Positions 1-8,511 of a DNA stretch of 64,000 nt are shown here, one piece after another. Position 1 is the first letter of the stretch. Each line of letters begins with the position of its first letter. Both the position numbers and the translations under genes were made by a program. The stretch lies in contig NZ_CP035686.1 of the NCBI RefSeq assembly GCF_009665255.1, positions 1,054,001 through 1,118,000 on the forward strand, written 5' to 3'. The notes under the pieces were generated by a model. It saw only the letters and a program-made list of their open reading frames with translations, was not told the origin of the DNA and did no database searches. Source of the DNA: Vibrio metoecus. Its GTDB lineage: Bacteria; Pseudomonadota; Gammaproteobacteria; Enterobacterales; Vibrionaceae.

Positions 1-307
1 CGAGACAGGTGGAGGGTTCTTGGAAAATCATCGCGACATCACGTGCGATCACGCGTCTGCGTTCTCGTGGAGTCAGTTGTAGTAAATCAATGTTTCCAAG
101 GCGCATACGGTCAGCCGTAACGCGCCAGTTCTCTTTGCATACTCCAACCAGTGCTTTAGCCACGAGACTTTTGCCAGAGCCCGATTCTCCTACTAAACCA
201 CGAATTTCACCTTCGTTCATGGTCAGGCTCATGCGATCTACGGCTTTTACTAGACCCTGCGGAGTATCAATCTCAATCGTCAGATGACGAATATCAAGAA
301 TAGGCAT
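1..307 (-). CDS. sapD: SapD, peptide/putrescine ABC transporter ATP-binding protein (5' part only)
   Basis: Only the first ~102 codons are present; the gene runs off the left edge. Its ATG overlaps the sapC stop codon by one base (TAATG), so the two are translationally coupled. The translated start (MPILDIRHLT) continues to a Walker A motif GESGSGKS at residues 40-47 and a Q-loop region (MIFQEP) near residue 97, as in oligopeptide/dipeptide-type ABC ATPases. By family knowledge SapD pairs with SapF to energise the SapBC channel. In enterics the system has been linked to antimicrobial peptide resistance, to TrkH-dependent K+ uptake and to putrescine export. The identity rests mainly on the sapA-B-C-D gene order. 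Confidence 0.9.
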   Translation of the reverse strand, partial: MPILDIRHLTIEIDTPQGLVKAVDRMSLTMNEGEIRGLVGESGSGKSLVAKALVGVCKENWRVTADRMRLGNIDLLQLTPRERRRVIARDVAMIFQEPSTCL

Positions 308-1194
308 TATTCGACTCCTGCATTCAACGCTTGACGTGCACCATCGCCGACGAGGTTAATTACCACGACAGTAAACATAGTTGCGAGACCGGGCAAGGTT
401 ACTGTCCAAGGTGCAATATAGATCAGCTCGACGGCATCACCCAGCATGGAGCCCCATTCCGTGCTAGGCGATTGTGCTCCAAGTCCAAGAAATCCCAGCG
501 CGGTAATATCCAAAATAGCAATGGAAAGAGCCATGGTAATCTCGGTAACGATGATTGGCAGGATGTTAGGAAAGATGGAATGCCAAAGCAGATAAAACTC
601 ATTGGCACCATCTAAACGCGCGGCCATCACATAATCTTTTTCTATTTCGTTATGCACCGCCACATACACCGAACGAATAAAACGTGGAATTAACGCTAAG
701 CCAATCGCAAGCAGTACGTTGAATTCGCCAGCCCCTAAAAAGGCGACAAAAATGATGGCCAGCAGCAGCGATGGAATCGACATTACGGTATCAAGCAAAT
801 GGTTAAGTGTGCTTGAAAGTAAACCTCTGGTCATGCCGGCTAAAGCACCAATAGTGCCACCGAGTACCGTGGCAATCAAAGTGATGAGTACCGCGGCCCC
901 GACACTTAAGATTGAGCCATCAATCAGGCGAGATAAAATATCGCGACCTAAGTCATCCGTACCGAGAAAGTAATCGACACTACCTGTCGGATCCCAAGAT
1001 GGCGGTATTAATAATTTGCTGGAGTGCATTTGTGGATCATAAGGTGCAAGCCAAGGGGATAGGGCAATGACTAGGGCAATAAACAGTAGACACCATAATC
1101 CAAACATGGCGAGATTGTTGGTGCGAAAGCTGCGCCAGAAACGCTCAAACTGGGTTGGAATATGTTCTTCTTGATAAATGCTATCGCTTAACAT
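307..1194 (-). CDS. sapC: SapC, ABC transporter inner-membrane permease
   Basis: This 295-residue protein belongs to the DppC/OppC permease family. It has an N-terminal membrane segment at about residues 28-50 (the LAMFGLWCLLFIALVIAL region). A periplasmic loop follows with the DPPC-type phrase FLGTDDLGRDILSRL, and then five more hydrophobic segments. The EAA-type cytoplasmic loop (ARLDGANEFYLLWHSIFPNI) contacts the ATPases. It overlaps the end of sapB by 14 bp and its stop overlaps the sapD start, which is tight operon packing. It probably forms the membrane channel with SapB. Assignment to Sap rather than Dpp/Opp comes from the neighbouring pspF, as in enterics. Confidence 0.92.
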   Translation of the reverse strand: MLSDSIYQEEHIPTQFERFWRSFRTNNLAMFGLWCLLFIALVIALSPWLAPYDPQMHSSKLLIPPSWDPTGSVDYFLGTDDLGRDILSRLIDGSILSVGAAVLITLIATVLGGTIGALAGMTRGLLSSTLNHLLDTVMSIPSLLLAIIFVAFLGAGEFNVLLAIGLALIPRFIRSVYVAVHNEIEKDYVMAARLDGANEFYLLWHSIFPNILPIIVTEITMALSIAILDITALGFLGLGAQSPSTEWGSMLGDAVELIYIAPWTVTLPGLATMFTVVVINLVGDGARQALNAGVE

Positions 1195-2143
1195 ACCACT
1201 CTTTCCTTACCAAAGGGTTAGCCACTGCGCCGAGCAAATCAGAGAGAATGTTGGCGGTTAATACTAAGGTGCCGACCACAATAACACCGGCTTGAATCGA
1301 CATAAAATCACGGTTAGCTAGCGCATCAAGCAGCCAACGGCCAATGCCTGGCCAGTTAAAGATAGATTCAGTAATAATCGCCAGCGTCAGCATACTAGAC
1401 AGTTGAACACCAAACTTGGGGATCATGGGTGGAATGGCATTACGTAAAACGTGTTGGGTAACGATCTCGTAATTGGATAACCCCTTAATTTTGGCTGCGC
1501 GGATGTAGTTTTGGTTCATCACTTCTGCAACCGACGCCCGCATTTGTCCAATGACTTGCGTGGTCGGAGCCAAAGCCAGCACTAAACAGGGGAGCGTTAA
1601 ATGTTCCAACACACTTTGGAGAGCTTGGCTGCGATATTGCGCCTGCGACATAAAGGCATCAATCAAGGCAAAGCCGGTAACATGCTCGATCTGATACAGT
1701 AAGTCATAGCGCCCTGCGACGGGGAAAAATTGGAAGTGCAGCGAAAACACCATAATCATCATCAAGGCGAGCCAAAAAATGGGAGCCGAGTAGCCAGACA
1801 TGGAAATGAAAGAAATGATGGTGTCGAGCCATTTACCTTGTCGCATTCCCGCGATGGTTCCGATAGGAATGCCTATCAGCAGTGACATAATGAACGCAAT
1901 CGAACACAGCTCAATGGTGGCGGGAAATACAACCGCTAACTCACTGAGGATCGGAACGCCACTTTTATTGACACCGAAATTGAGCTCCATCAACTGCACC
2001 AAGTAAATTGACCACCCTTGCCAAAAGCTGAACAAGGTCCATGGTGAATGGGGATCAAAGCGAGCTAGGCTGTAGCCGACCATGGTCAAGATCAAGAGTG
2101 TAATGATAAATAGGTTAAATTTTCGTACCGTATACACGAACAT
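1181..2143 (-). CDS. sapB: SapB, ABC transporter inner-membrane permease
   Basis: This 320-residue permease of the DppB family has a first membrane segment at residues 9-27. A large periplasmic region follows, and then a core of about five hydrophobic helices. The conserved loop ARIKGLSNYEIVTQHVLRNAIPP (residues ~215-237) is the EAA motif. The start ATG overlaps the sapA stop by one base, and the 3' end overlaps sapC by 14 bp. It pairs with SapC to make the translocation path. The periplasmic loop after helix 1 is shorter than in typical OppB proteins, as I recall for SapB. Confidence 0.92.
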   Translation of the reverse strand: MFVYTVRKFNLFIITLLILTMVGYSLARFDPHSPWTLFSFWQGWSIYLVQLMELNFGVNKSGVPILSELAVVFPATIELCSIAFIMSLLIGIPIGTIAGMRQGKWLDTIISFISMSGYSAPIFWLALMMIMVFSLHFQFFPVAGRYDLLYQIEHVTGFALIDAFMSQAQYRSQALQSVLEHLTLPCLVLALAPTTQVIGQMRASVAEVMNQNYIRAAKIKGLSNYEIVTQHVLRNAIPPMIPKFGVQLSSMLTLAIITESIFNWPGIGRWLLDALANRDFMSIQAGVIVVGTLVLTANILSDLLGAVANPLVRKEWYVKR

Positions 2144-3765
2144 TACTCGGCCACCCTCTCAACGGTATTAAATGGCTGAACATTAAAAGGACTCATACGA
2201 ACCCCGGTTAGCGATTTACTGTAGGCGGTAAATTGTATGCCATGTGCAAGAGGGATCACGGGAAACTCTTGATTAAGGATGTTTTGCGCCTGATGGTAGA
2301 GATTGAGGCGATAACGTGGTTTGTTGGCTTCTAAAGCTAAGTCCAACAAGAAGTCAAAATCACTGTCACACCACATGGATACGTTCAATCCGGCTCGATT
2401 GGAATCACAAGAGAGCAAAGGGCGTAAGAAGTTATCTGGGTCACCAGTGTCACCTCGCCAGCCACTCAAAAACAGGTCAATATTGTTGCGCTCTGCAAGT
2501 TCTTGGCGTTCGGAGCGATCTTCAGTAATTAAGCGCAAGGTGACGCCAATATCAGCCAGATTGGCTTGGATCAGTTCTGCGGTTTTACGTGGGCTGGGGT
2601 TATACGCTTTGGGATCGACTGGAACTGACATGGTCAATTCGAGCCCATGTTCAAAGCCCGCCTCGCGCAGTAAAGCTTGAGCATAATTGCGATCGTATCG
2701 GATTTGTACCGCATCTTGTTGATAAGCCCAAGAAGTGGGAGGCAAGATCGTAAAGGCAATACTGCCAGTGCCGTAATAAACGGAGTCCAAAATATTCTGG
2801 CGGTTAATCGCAAAGTTTAGTGCTTTACGCACTCGGCTATCATTGAGTGCCGGATGTTGAGTATTGACGGCAATAAACGCCACATTCATCGCTGGGGTTG
2901 TTGTTAGTTCAATACCCTGATTTTGCTCAATCGCGGGCACCTGACTTGAGATCGGCGCATGCAGAACATCACATTCATTACGCAGTAATTTGGCGAGCAT
3001 TCCGGTACCGCGTTGTGAAATATCGAACACCACTTGTTCAAGTTTAGCGACGCCATTCCAGTAGTGAGGGTGGCGTTTTAGGCGGATCAAATCACGCGGA
3101 TGGTATTCAGCAAGATAAAAGGGCCCACTACCGACAGGTAAGGTATCCAACCTTTCTTTTTCATCATCAATCATCAGTTGGTTAGCGTATTCTAAAGAGA
3201 GAATGACGGCATGACTGGTGGCGATGTTTGACAAAAAACTGTTATCTGGGCGGCTTAAAATAAATTTCACCGTTAAGTCATCAATAGCAGTGACATCGAT
3301 GAGTAAGTTTTGGAAATCAATACCTTTAAACCAAGGATATTGAGCTTGATTGACCTTGTGGAAAGGGCTTGTTGGGTCAATGATGCGTCGGAAGCTGAAA
3401 ACCACATCATCGGCATTGAGTGGCCGAGTTGGGCTAAACCAAGCGGTAGTTTGAAACTCAACATTTGGACGCAGAGTAAATAGATACTCGGTGCCGCTCG
3501 CATTGACCGTCCATCCGCTGGCTACACTCGGTACGGGTAATTGGGTTTGCGGATCAATCGTGAGCAAGGTGTCGTAGAGTTGCGGACCGAGAGCATCTGA
3601 AGTGATATCGTTATCGACCAATTGTGGATTAAAGGTAGATGGCGCGCTCTCACCACAGTAGACAAAGCCGCTGCTGCGAATCTTACTGTGATCGATGTGT
3701 TCTCCGCAGCCTGTCAGCAAACTCATGCTGAACAGCCCTAGGGTAAATCGTATAAATGCATTCAT
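2143..3765 (-). CDS. sapA: SapA, periplasmic-facing substrate-binding lipoprotein
   Basis: This is a 540-residue SBP_bac_5 (DppA/OppA-type) binding protein. The N-terminus is a lipoprotein signal with lipobox LLTGC, placing the lipidated Cys at residue 20. The mature start (RSSGFVYCGESAPSTFNPQ) strongly resembles enterobacterial SapA. As I remember the enteric proteins, they carry an ordinary cleavable signal rather than a lipobox. It would bind peptides or a related ligand and pass them to SapBC. It is the first gene of the operon. The promoter should lie in 3766-3879, where I see no convincing hexamers. pspF lies upstream on the same strand. Confidence 0.9.
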   Translation of the reverse strand: MNAFIRFTLGLFSMSLLTGCGEHIDHSKIRSSGFVYCGESAPSTFNPQLVDNDITSDALGPQLYDTLLTIDPQTQLPVPSVASGWTVNASGTEYLFTLRPNVEFQTTAWFSPTRPLNADDVVFSFRRIIDPTSPFHKVNQAQYPWFKGIDFQNLLIDVTAIDDLTVKFILSRPDNSFLSNIATSHAVILSLEYANQLMIDDEKERLDTLPVGSGPFYLAEYHPRDLIRLKRHPHYWNGVAKLEQVVFDISQRGTGMLAKLLRNECDVLHAPISSQVPAIEQNQGIELTTTPAMNVAFIAVNTQHPALNDSRVRKALNFAINRQNILDSVYYGTGSIAFTILPPTSWAYQQDAVQIRYDRNYAQALLREAGFEHGLELTMSVPVDPKAYNPSPRKTAELIQANLADIGVTLRLITEDRSERQELAERNNIDLFLSGWRGDTGDPDNFLRPLLSCDSNRAGLNVSMWCDSDFDFLLDLALEANKPRYRLNLYHQAQNILNQEFPVIPLAHGIQFTAYSKSLTGVRMSPFNVQPFNTVERVAE

Positions 3766-3879
3766 AGTGATCTGAGTCAGTCACGAGGCGAAGCTAGCAT
3801 TACTAGTCAGCCTCAAAATCCCGTTAATTTACCATTGTTTTCTCGGCAAAACCAAATGAAATGGCGTATTTACAGTACA

Positions 3880-4899
3880 TCACTCATCCGAGAGCGAGGT
3901 GTTTTCGTTACTCATCTGGGGGTATTTTCTGATCATCCCCCGAAATTGATGATAGCTCAGGCCTAACAAGTGCGCTGCTTGCTTTTGGTTAAACTTGGCT
4001 TGCGTCAGTGCCGCTTGCAGTAATTCAATGTCTAACTCTTGCTGCCATGTTTTATAGTCAATTGGTAACTGGAAGCGTGGTGCCATTGTAATTGGGGGCT
4101 CAGTATTATTAGAACTCCCACTGGTGACAACGTCACCTGATTGAAATGGATTAAAAATCAAAGTCTCAATGGGATGGCGGTTTAGACCATGTTGATATAC
4201 CGCACGCTCAACGACATTTTTTAGCTCACGAACATTACCAGGCCAAGGATAGTCTTGTAGTTGCTTGCGTGCATCGTGGCTAAACCCAACAAACAAGGGC
4301 AATTGGAGTTCGCGACACATCCGAATGGCAAAATGTTCCGCAAGTAGCAAAATATCGTCGGGTCTGTGGCGTAAAGGTGGCAAGTGAATCACATCAAATG
4401 CCAGTCTATCGAGCAGATCTGCGCGAAACTGACCGTGCTCGGCCATTTTAGGCAAATCAGCATTAGTTGCGCAGACCAAACGCACATTCGCATTCAGCAC
4501 TTGATGGCCACCAACGCGCTCGTACTGACCGTATTCAATCACTCGCAGCAGCTTTTCTTGCACCGCTAGTGGGGCCGTAGCTAACTCATCTAAGAAAAGA
4601 GTGCCATTCTCTGCGCGTTCAAACCGGCCTTGATGACGACCTTTTGCTCCCGTGAACGCGCCGGATTCGTGACCAAAGAGTTCTGAATCGATCAATCCTT
4701 CACTGAGGGTTGAACAATTGAGTGAAATGAGTGGATGTTCCCAGCGCTTGGATAAGTAGTGCAGACGCTGTGCGATCAGTTCTTTACCGGTTCCTCGCTC
4801 ACCGATTACAAGCACAGGACGCTCAATTGGAGCTAAGCGCGAAACTTTATCCAATACGGCTAAAAACGCGGGTGATTCGCCAAGTAAGCTCTGCTGCAT
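3880..4899 (-). CDS. pspF: PspF, sigma-54 enhancer-binding activator of the phage-shock operon
   Basis: This 339-residue NtrC-type activator consists of an AAA+ domain and a Fis-type HTH, with no N-terminal receiver domain, as is diagnostic for PspF. It shows Walker A GERGTGKE (residues ~33-40), the sigma-54 contact loop GAFTGA (~80) and Walker B GTLFLDE (~99-105). The C-terminal helix-turn-helix is NQKQAAHLLGLSYHQFRG (~305-322). It is divergent from pspABC, from which it is separated by 213 bp. In enterics PspA binds PspF and silences it until membrane stress, and PspF drives pspABC from a sigma-54 promoter. The neighbouring sap operon reproduces the enteric gene order. Confidence 0.95.
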   Translation of the reverse strand: MQQSLLGESPAFLAVLDKVSRLAPIERPVLVIGERGTGKELIAQRLHYLSKRWEHPLISLNCSTLSEGLIDSELFGHESGAFTGAKGRHQGRFERAENGTLFLDELATAPLAVQEKLLRVIEYGQYERVGGHQVLNANVRLVCATNADLPKMAEHGQFRADLLDRLAFDVIHLPPLRHRPDDILLLAEHFAIRMCRELQLPLFVGFSHDARKQLQDYPWPGNVRELKNVVERAVYQHGLNRHPIETLIFNPFQSGDVVTSGSSNNTEPPITMAPRFQLPIDYKTWQQELDIELLQAALTQAKFNQKQAAHLLGLSYHQFRGMIRKYPQMSNENTSLSDE

Positions 4900-5010
4900 C
4901 GTTATTCCTCAAAGTGGTGAAATTGACCAACTATTGGTGAATCTCATCATAGCACGCTCAGTCATAAAATGAGCTTATTTATAATGATTTGAAAATAAAG
5001 AAATTTTTTC

Positions 5011-5027
5011 TTGGCATGTTATTTGGA
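5011..5027 (+). promoter_or_regulatory. sigma-54 promoter of pspABC
   Basis: The sequence TTGGCATGTTATTTGGA fits the -24/-12 pattern, with GG at -24 followed by 10 bp and then the -12 element. The -12 has GG where the consensus has GC. It lies about 86 bp upstream of the pspA start. The A/T-rich tract just upstream (4975-5010) would suit IHF bending, and PspF sites are expected within 4900-4980. An imperfect inverted repeat GCTCA-N9-TGAGC sits in that stretch. Confidence 0.75.
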
Positions 5028-5112
5028 TTGTTCTTGGTATCCAACGCGCAGCATGGTGCTGTCGCTGCCATCGTGAGGCGTGGTTGCCTCACACACTGAC
5101 AGGAGAATCGTC

Positions 5113-5781
5113 ATGGGTATTTTTTCTCGTTTTGCAGATATCGTAAATTCCAACATTAGTGCTCTACTGGATAAGGCAGAAGATCCAGAAAAAATGATCC
5201 GTCTGATCATCCAAGAGATGGAAGATACACTGGTTGAAGTGCGTACCAACTCTGCAAAAGCGATGGCCGACAAAAAAGAGTTGGCACGTAAAGTGGAGTC
5301 ACTGGAAGCGCAGCTAGAAGATTGGCAAAACAAAGCGACACTGGCACTCACCAAACAAAGGGAAGATTTGGCGCGTGCGGCACTGATTGAAAAGCAGAAG
5401 TTACAACAGGTATTGAAAGGCTTGCATACCGAGCAGACGCTGGTTGAGGAAACCATTGATAAGCTGACGGGGGAGATTGGCAAGCTGGAAAGTAAAATCA
5501 CCGAAACTCGCGCGAAGCAACAAGCGTTAGCGATACGCAGCCAAGCCGCGGGTCATCGCCGTGATGTGCAGCGCCACTTGCATGCGGGGCGTACAGAAGA
5601 AGCAATGGCGAAATTTGAACAGTTTTCACGTAAAGTGGATGAGTTAGAAGCGGAAGCGGATTTGTATGCTCAAGCTGGACAAGCTCGCTCTTTGGAACAA
5701 GAGTTTGCCGAGTTACAAGCTCAAGATGACATTGAAAAAGAGCTGAGCAAGCTGAAAGCTCAGATGAAATCAGACCAATAA
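5113..5781 (+). CDS. pspA: PspA, phage-shock protein A
   Basis: This 222-residue member of the PspA/IM30 family is almost entirely predicted coiled coil. It opens with the conserved amphipathic helix MGIFSRFADIVNSNI followed by the DPEKMIRLIIQEMEDTL motif. I chose the ATG at 5113, eleven codons inside a longer frame, because it has the Shine-Dalgarno AGGAG at 5101 and matches the family N-terminus. PspA is an ESCRT-III-like protein that binds PspF under normal conditions and coats damaged inner membrane under stress. It is the first gene of pspABC, 13 bp before pspB, downstream of a sigma-54 promoter. Confidence 0.96.
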   Translation: MGIFSRFADIVNSNISALLDKAEDPEKMIRLIIQEMEDTLVEVRTNSAKAMADKKELARKVESLEAQLEDWQNKATLALTKQREDLARAALIEKQKLQQVLKGLHTEQTLVEETIDKLTGEIGKLESKITETRAKQQALAIRSQAAGHRRDVQRHLHAGRTEEAMAKFEQFSRKVDELEAEADLYAQAGQARSLEQEFAELQAQDDIEKELSKLKAQMKSDQ

Positions 5782-5794
5782 TTGGGAGTCGATT

Positions 5795-6028
5795 ATGTCC
5801 TCATTCTTTATTGCCGTGCCGTTGATTGTCTTTTTTATCTTTGTCGCACCGCTTTGGCTACTCCTTCATTATCGAAGTAAGCGTCGAGCCGAATCTGGGC
5901 TTTCTGACGAAGAAATGCGCCAACTGCATTCTTTATCTGAAAAAGCTGAACGCTTGCGTGGCCGAGTAGAAAACCTTGAGCGGATTCTCGATGCCGAAGC
6001 GCCGAATTGGAGGCGTCATTATGAATAA
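5795..6028 (+). CDS. pspB: PspB, phage-shock inner-membrane protein
   Basis: This 77-residue protein has one N-terminal membrane helix (residues ~4-26) and a cytoplasmic coiled coil with leucine-rich heptads (LHSLSEKAERLRGRVENLERIL). It closely follows the enterobacterial PspB layout and length. PspB and PspC sense membrane stress and draw PspA away from PspF. The last 8 bp overlap the pspC start, so the two are translationally coupled. Confidence 0.95.
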   Translation: MSSFFIAVPLIVFFIFVAPLWLLLHYRSKRRAESGLSDEEMRQLHSLSEKAERLRGRVENLERILDAEAPNWRRHYE

Positions 6029-6410
6029 AAGAGAACTGTACCGAGATCCTATCAATGGTAAGTTAGCTGGGGTATGTGCGGGGCTTGCTAACTATTTTGG
6101 CCTTGAAACGTGGTTGGTGCGTATTCTGGTGATCACGGCAGCTTTATTGGGTGGAACTTTTCTTGTGCTGGTGGCGTATGTTGCGATGGCTTTGATGCTA
6201 GAAAAGCAACCTGTGGACTACCAAGAGAGCTTGCGAGAAAAGCAAGAACATACCCTCAAAAATAAGGCTTGGGTACAAGGGCAAGATGCGCGTGGATTAA
6301 TGCGCACCCTAGAGCAAGATTTGGATTCTGTTGACGGAAAAGTACGTACTATGGAAGCGTATGTCACTTCCGAAGCATTTAAAGTGAATCGTGAATTCCA
6401 AAACCTTTAA
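6021..6410 (+). CDS. pspC: PspC, phage-shock inner-membrane stress sensor
   Basis: This 129-residue protein starts at the ATG inside the pspB end (MNKRELYRDPINGKLAGVCAGLANYFGLE). That is the classic PspC-domain opening, so the longer upstream extension in the same frame is rejected. A hydrophobic segment at residues ~37-63 is the membrane helix. It is followed by a cytoplasmic/periplasmic coiled-coil tail. PspC partners PspB in relieving PspA inhibition of PspF. It is the last gene of the operon, and a rho-independent terminator begins 10 bp after the stop. No pspD is visible. Confidence 0.95.
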   Translation: MNKRELYRDPINGKLAGVCAGLANYFGLETWLVRILVITAALLGGTFLVLVAYVAMALMLEKQPVDYQESLREKQEHTLKNKAWVQGQDARGLMRTLEQDLDSVDGKVRTMEAYVTSEAFKVNREFQNL

Positions 6411-6420
6411 ACATTTTTGA

Positions 6421-6442
6421 GCGGCAGGGTTGCCGCTTTTTT
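6421..6442 (+). terminator. rho-independent terminator of pspABC
   Basis: GCGGCA-GGGT-TGCCGC forms a perfect 6-bp stem with a 4-base loop, followed directly by a run of six T. It lies 10 bp downstream of the pspC stop. Confidence 0.85.
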
Positions 6443-6620
6443 GTGCGCGCAATTCTGTTTGCTGAGATTTTGTTTGCGATGAAAAACGGCTGATGTAGCG
6501 AAAATGGAGGCGGCTCGTCGCAATTCAGTGACTGTGCGAGATTATCCCAATTACCTTCTTCTCTCGGTATGATCAATCGTTGTATAAATGGGCATGATCA
6601 TCTGATTTTGAGAGGCTTTT

Positions 6621-7202
6621 ATGACTGATATTGAACAACCGGTTTGCGCATGGGCGATGAATCATCCGTTAGAACGTGAATATCATGACAATGAGTGGGG
6701 CATTCCTGTACATGACGATACTCGGTTATTTGAGTTTCTTACCTTAGAAGGAGCGCAAGCGGGACTAAGCTGGCTCACCGTGTTGAAAAAACGTGAAGGG
6801 TATCGCCAAGCTTTTGTGGGCTATGATTTGCAGTGTTTAGCGCAATACGATGAAAGTCATGTTGACGTGATCATTGCTCATTACGATGTGGTTAAGCATC
6901 GCGGTAAAATTGCCTCAGTATTTTCTAATGCGCGCGCCGCATTGGCTTTGCAAAAAGAATTCGGCTCACTGGATGCCGCGTTATGGCAGTTTGTGGACGG
7001 GAAACCCAAAATTAATCACTGGCAAAATATGAGTGAGGTTCCCGCTTCAACGGAAGAGTCTAAGGCCATGAGTAAGTTTCTTAAAAAACGAGGATTTAAG
7101 TTTGTGGGCGAAACGATCTGCTATGCCTTTATGCAGGCTTGTGGATTAGTCAATGACCATATCGCGGGATGTTCCCATTCTCCCCATGCAGCCAAACAGT
7201 AG
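6621..7202 (+). CDS. tag: DNA-3-methyladenine glycosylase I
   Basis: This 193-residue base-excision enzyme removes 3-methyladenine from alkylated DNA. The N-terminus carries the zinc-snap residues Cys (VCAW) and His (YHDNEWG). The other two ligands are in the C-terminal phrase NDHIAGC, as in E. coli Tag. The catalytic/binding segment LEGAQAGLSWLTVLKKRE (residues ~49-66) is intact. A Shine-Dalgarno GAGAGG lies about 9 bases before the ATG. It appears monocistronic. The C-terminus ends in a short HSPHAAKQ tail. Confidence 0.95.
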   Translation: MTDIEQPVCAWAMNHPLEREYHDNEWGIPVHDDTRLFEFLTLEGAQAGLSWLTVLKKREGYRQAFVGYDLQCLAQYDESHVDVIIAHYDVVKHRGKIASVFSNARAALALQKEFGSLDAALWQFVDGKPKINHWQNMSEVPASTEESKAMSKFLKKRGFKFVGETICYAFMQACGLVNDHIAGCSHSPHAAKQ

Positions 7203-7217
7203 GGGCCAAAGCCCCTA
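7200..7217. terminator. hairpin between convergent tag and metC
   Basis: TAGGGGC-CAAA-GCCCCTA is a perfect 7-bp stem with a 4-base loop. It starts at the tag stop and lies between two convergent genes. Neither strand has a strong T run after it, so it may act as a weak terminator or only as an mRNA 3'-end stabiliser. Confidence 0.5.
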
Positions 7218-7240
7218 CAGATCAGAAAATAGAGGAGGGT

Positions 7241-8431
7241 TTATGCATTGGCTACCTGATGATAGCGCGCAAAACCCGCTTCCAGATCGGCAATCAAGTC
7301 TTCTACGTCCTCTAACCCAATATGAACACGGATTAATGTGCCTGCAAAGTGAGGATTGGCGACGGAACGTAGAGTGTTAAAGGCTTTCGGTTCATGCGCT
7401 AATATCAAGCTTTCAAAACCACCCCAAGAAAATCCCATTCGGAAATGGCTCATCCCATCGAGTAGAGCGGTAGTGGCGGCGGGATGTGTGCTTTTTAGAA
7501 CAAACGAGAAGAGCCCATTACCGCCTTGGAAATCACGTTGGAAAAACGCATGTCCGGGGCAGGTTTCTAACGCAGGGTGGCGCACATGATCCACTTCTGG
7601 ACGTGTTTGTAGCCACTGAGCAATGCGTAAACTATTTTGCTCATGCTGACGTAGACGCACATCGAGCGTGCGTAGGCCACGCATTGCCATATACACATCA
7701 TCAGGTGAGGCGTACTGGCCCATCAAGTAGCTGTGTTCTCGCAACTGCTCCCAACATTTTTCGTTGGCGACCGCAGTGCCAAGCATGACATCTGAGTGAC
7801 CCACAATGTATTTAGTGGCGGCTTGAATTGAAATATCCACGCCATGTTCAAATGGAGAAAACAGCACACCGGCAGCCCACGTATTATCTAGCATCACGAT
7901 AACGTCATGCTCATGAGCGATGCGAGAAAGTGTTGGGATATCCTGTACTTCCATGGTGAGAGAGCCCGGGGATTCAGTAAACAGCACCTTGGTATTGGGT
8001 TGGATGAGTTCACGAATGCCTTCACCAATCATAGGGTCGTAATAGGTGGTTGAAATTCCAAGCTTTTTGAGTACTTTTTCACAAAAGTCTCGTGTAGGTT
8101 CGTAACAAGTATCGACCATCAAAATATGGTCGCCTTGCGCTACAAAAGAGAGAATGGCATTGGTGATCGCTGCTGCGCCGCAAGGGTAGAGTACGCATCC
8201 TGCTCCGCCTTCAACTTCAACCATGGCATCTTGAAAAGCAAAATGGGTGGTCGTGCCACGACGTCCGTAAAACAGAGTTTTGTTTGCGCGATTCACGGCC
8301 GCTTGATTTTTTTGCGCAACACTCTCAAAAACGACGGTTGATGCACGTTGTACCGGAGGATTGACCACTCCGAGAGTCCATTTTTTATTGCGCCCCGCAG
8401 TGACTAGGCGGGTTTTATTACCTTCTGACAT
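7241..8431 (-). CDS. metC: cystathionine beta-lyase
   Basis: This 396-residue PLP enzyme of the Cys/Met metabolism family converts cystathionine to homocysteine, pyruvate and ammonia in methionine synthesis. The pyridoxal lysine is in the motif AATKYIVGHSDVMLG, with the preceding Asp/Asn cluster VMLDNTWAAG. The N-terminal phrase VNPPVQRASTVVFES and the tyrosine segment FYGRRGTTTHFAFQ match MetC rather than MetB. It is transcribed alone, convergent with tag. No Met-box is obvious in the short 80-bp gap to cls, so the promoter may lie there or transcription may come from upstream. Confidence 0.92.
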   Translation of the reverse strand: MSEGNKTRLVTAGRNKKWTLGVVNPPVQRASTVVFESVAQKNQAAVNRANKTLFYGRRGTTTHFAFQDAMVEVEGGAGCVLYPCGAAAITNAILSFVAQGDHILMVDTCYEPTRDFCEKVLKKLGISTTYYDPMIGEGIRELIQPNTKVLFTESPGSLTMEVQDIPTLSRIAHEHDVIVMLDNTWAAGVLFSPFEHGVDISIQAATKYIVGHSDVMLGTAVANEKCWEQLREHSYLMGQYASPDDVYMAMRGLRTLDVRLRQHEQNSLRIAQWLQTRPEVDHVRHPALETCPGHAFFQRDFQGGNGLFSFVLKSTHPAATTALLDGMSHFRMGFSWGGFESLILAHEPKAFNTLRSVANPHFAGTLIRVHIGLEDVEDLIADLEAGFARYHQVANA

Positions 8432-8479
8432 CGGCTGTCCTTGTCTGACTTTATAAAAGTTTATTTAAAACACGGAGCC

Positions 8480-8501
8480 GCGCAGGATTGCAACCCTGCG
8501 C
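8480..8501 (-). terminator. hairpin downstream of cls
   Basis: GCGCAGG and CCTGCGC pair as a perfect 7-bp stem around an 8-base loop, about 10 bp past the cls stop. The stem lies at the end of the cls transcript. The following bases are only moderately T-rich, so termination strength is uncertain. Confidence 0.5.
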
Positions 8502-8511
8502 AGTGAGAAAA

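Noticed and set aside
9..287. Open plus-strand frame at the left edge
   Set aside because: It is antisense to the sapD ATPase gene, whose Walker motif reads on the minus strand.
5019..5501. Long minus-strand frame over pspA
   Set aside because: Low-complexity serine-rich shadow of pspA; pspA has the correct start and family motifs.
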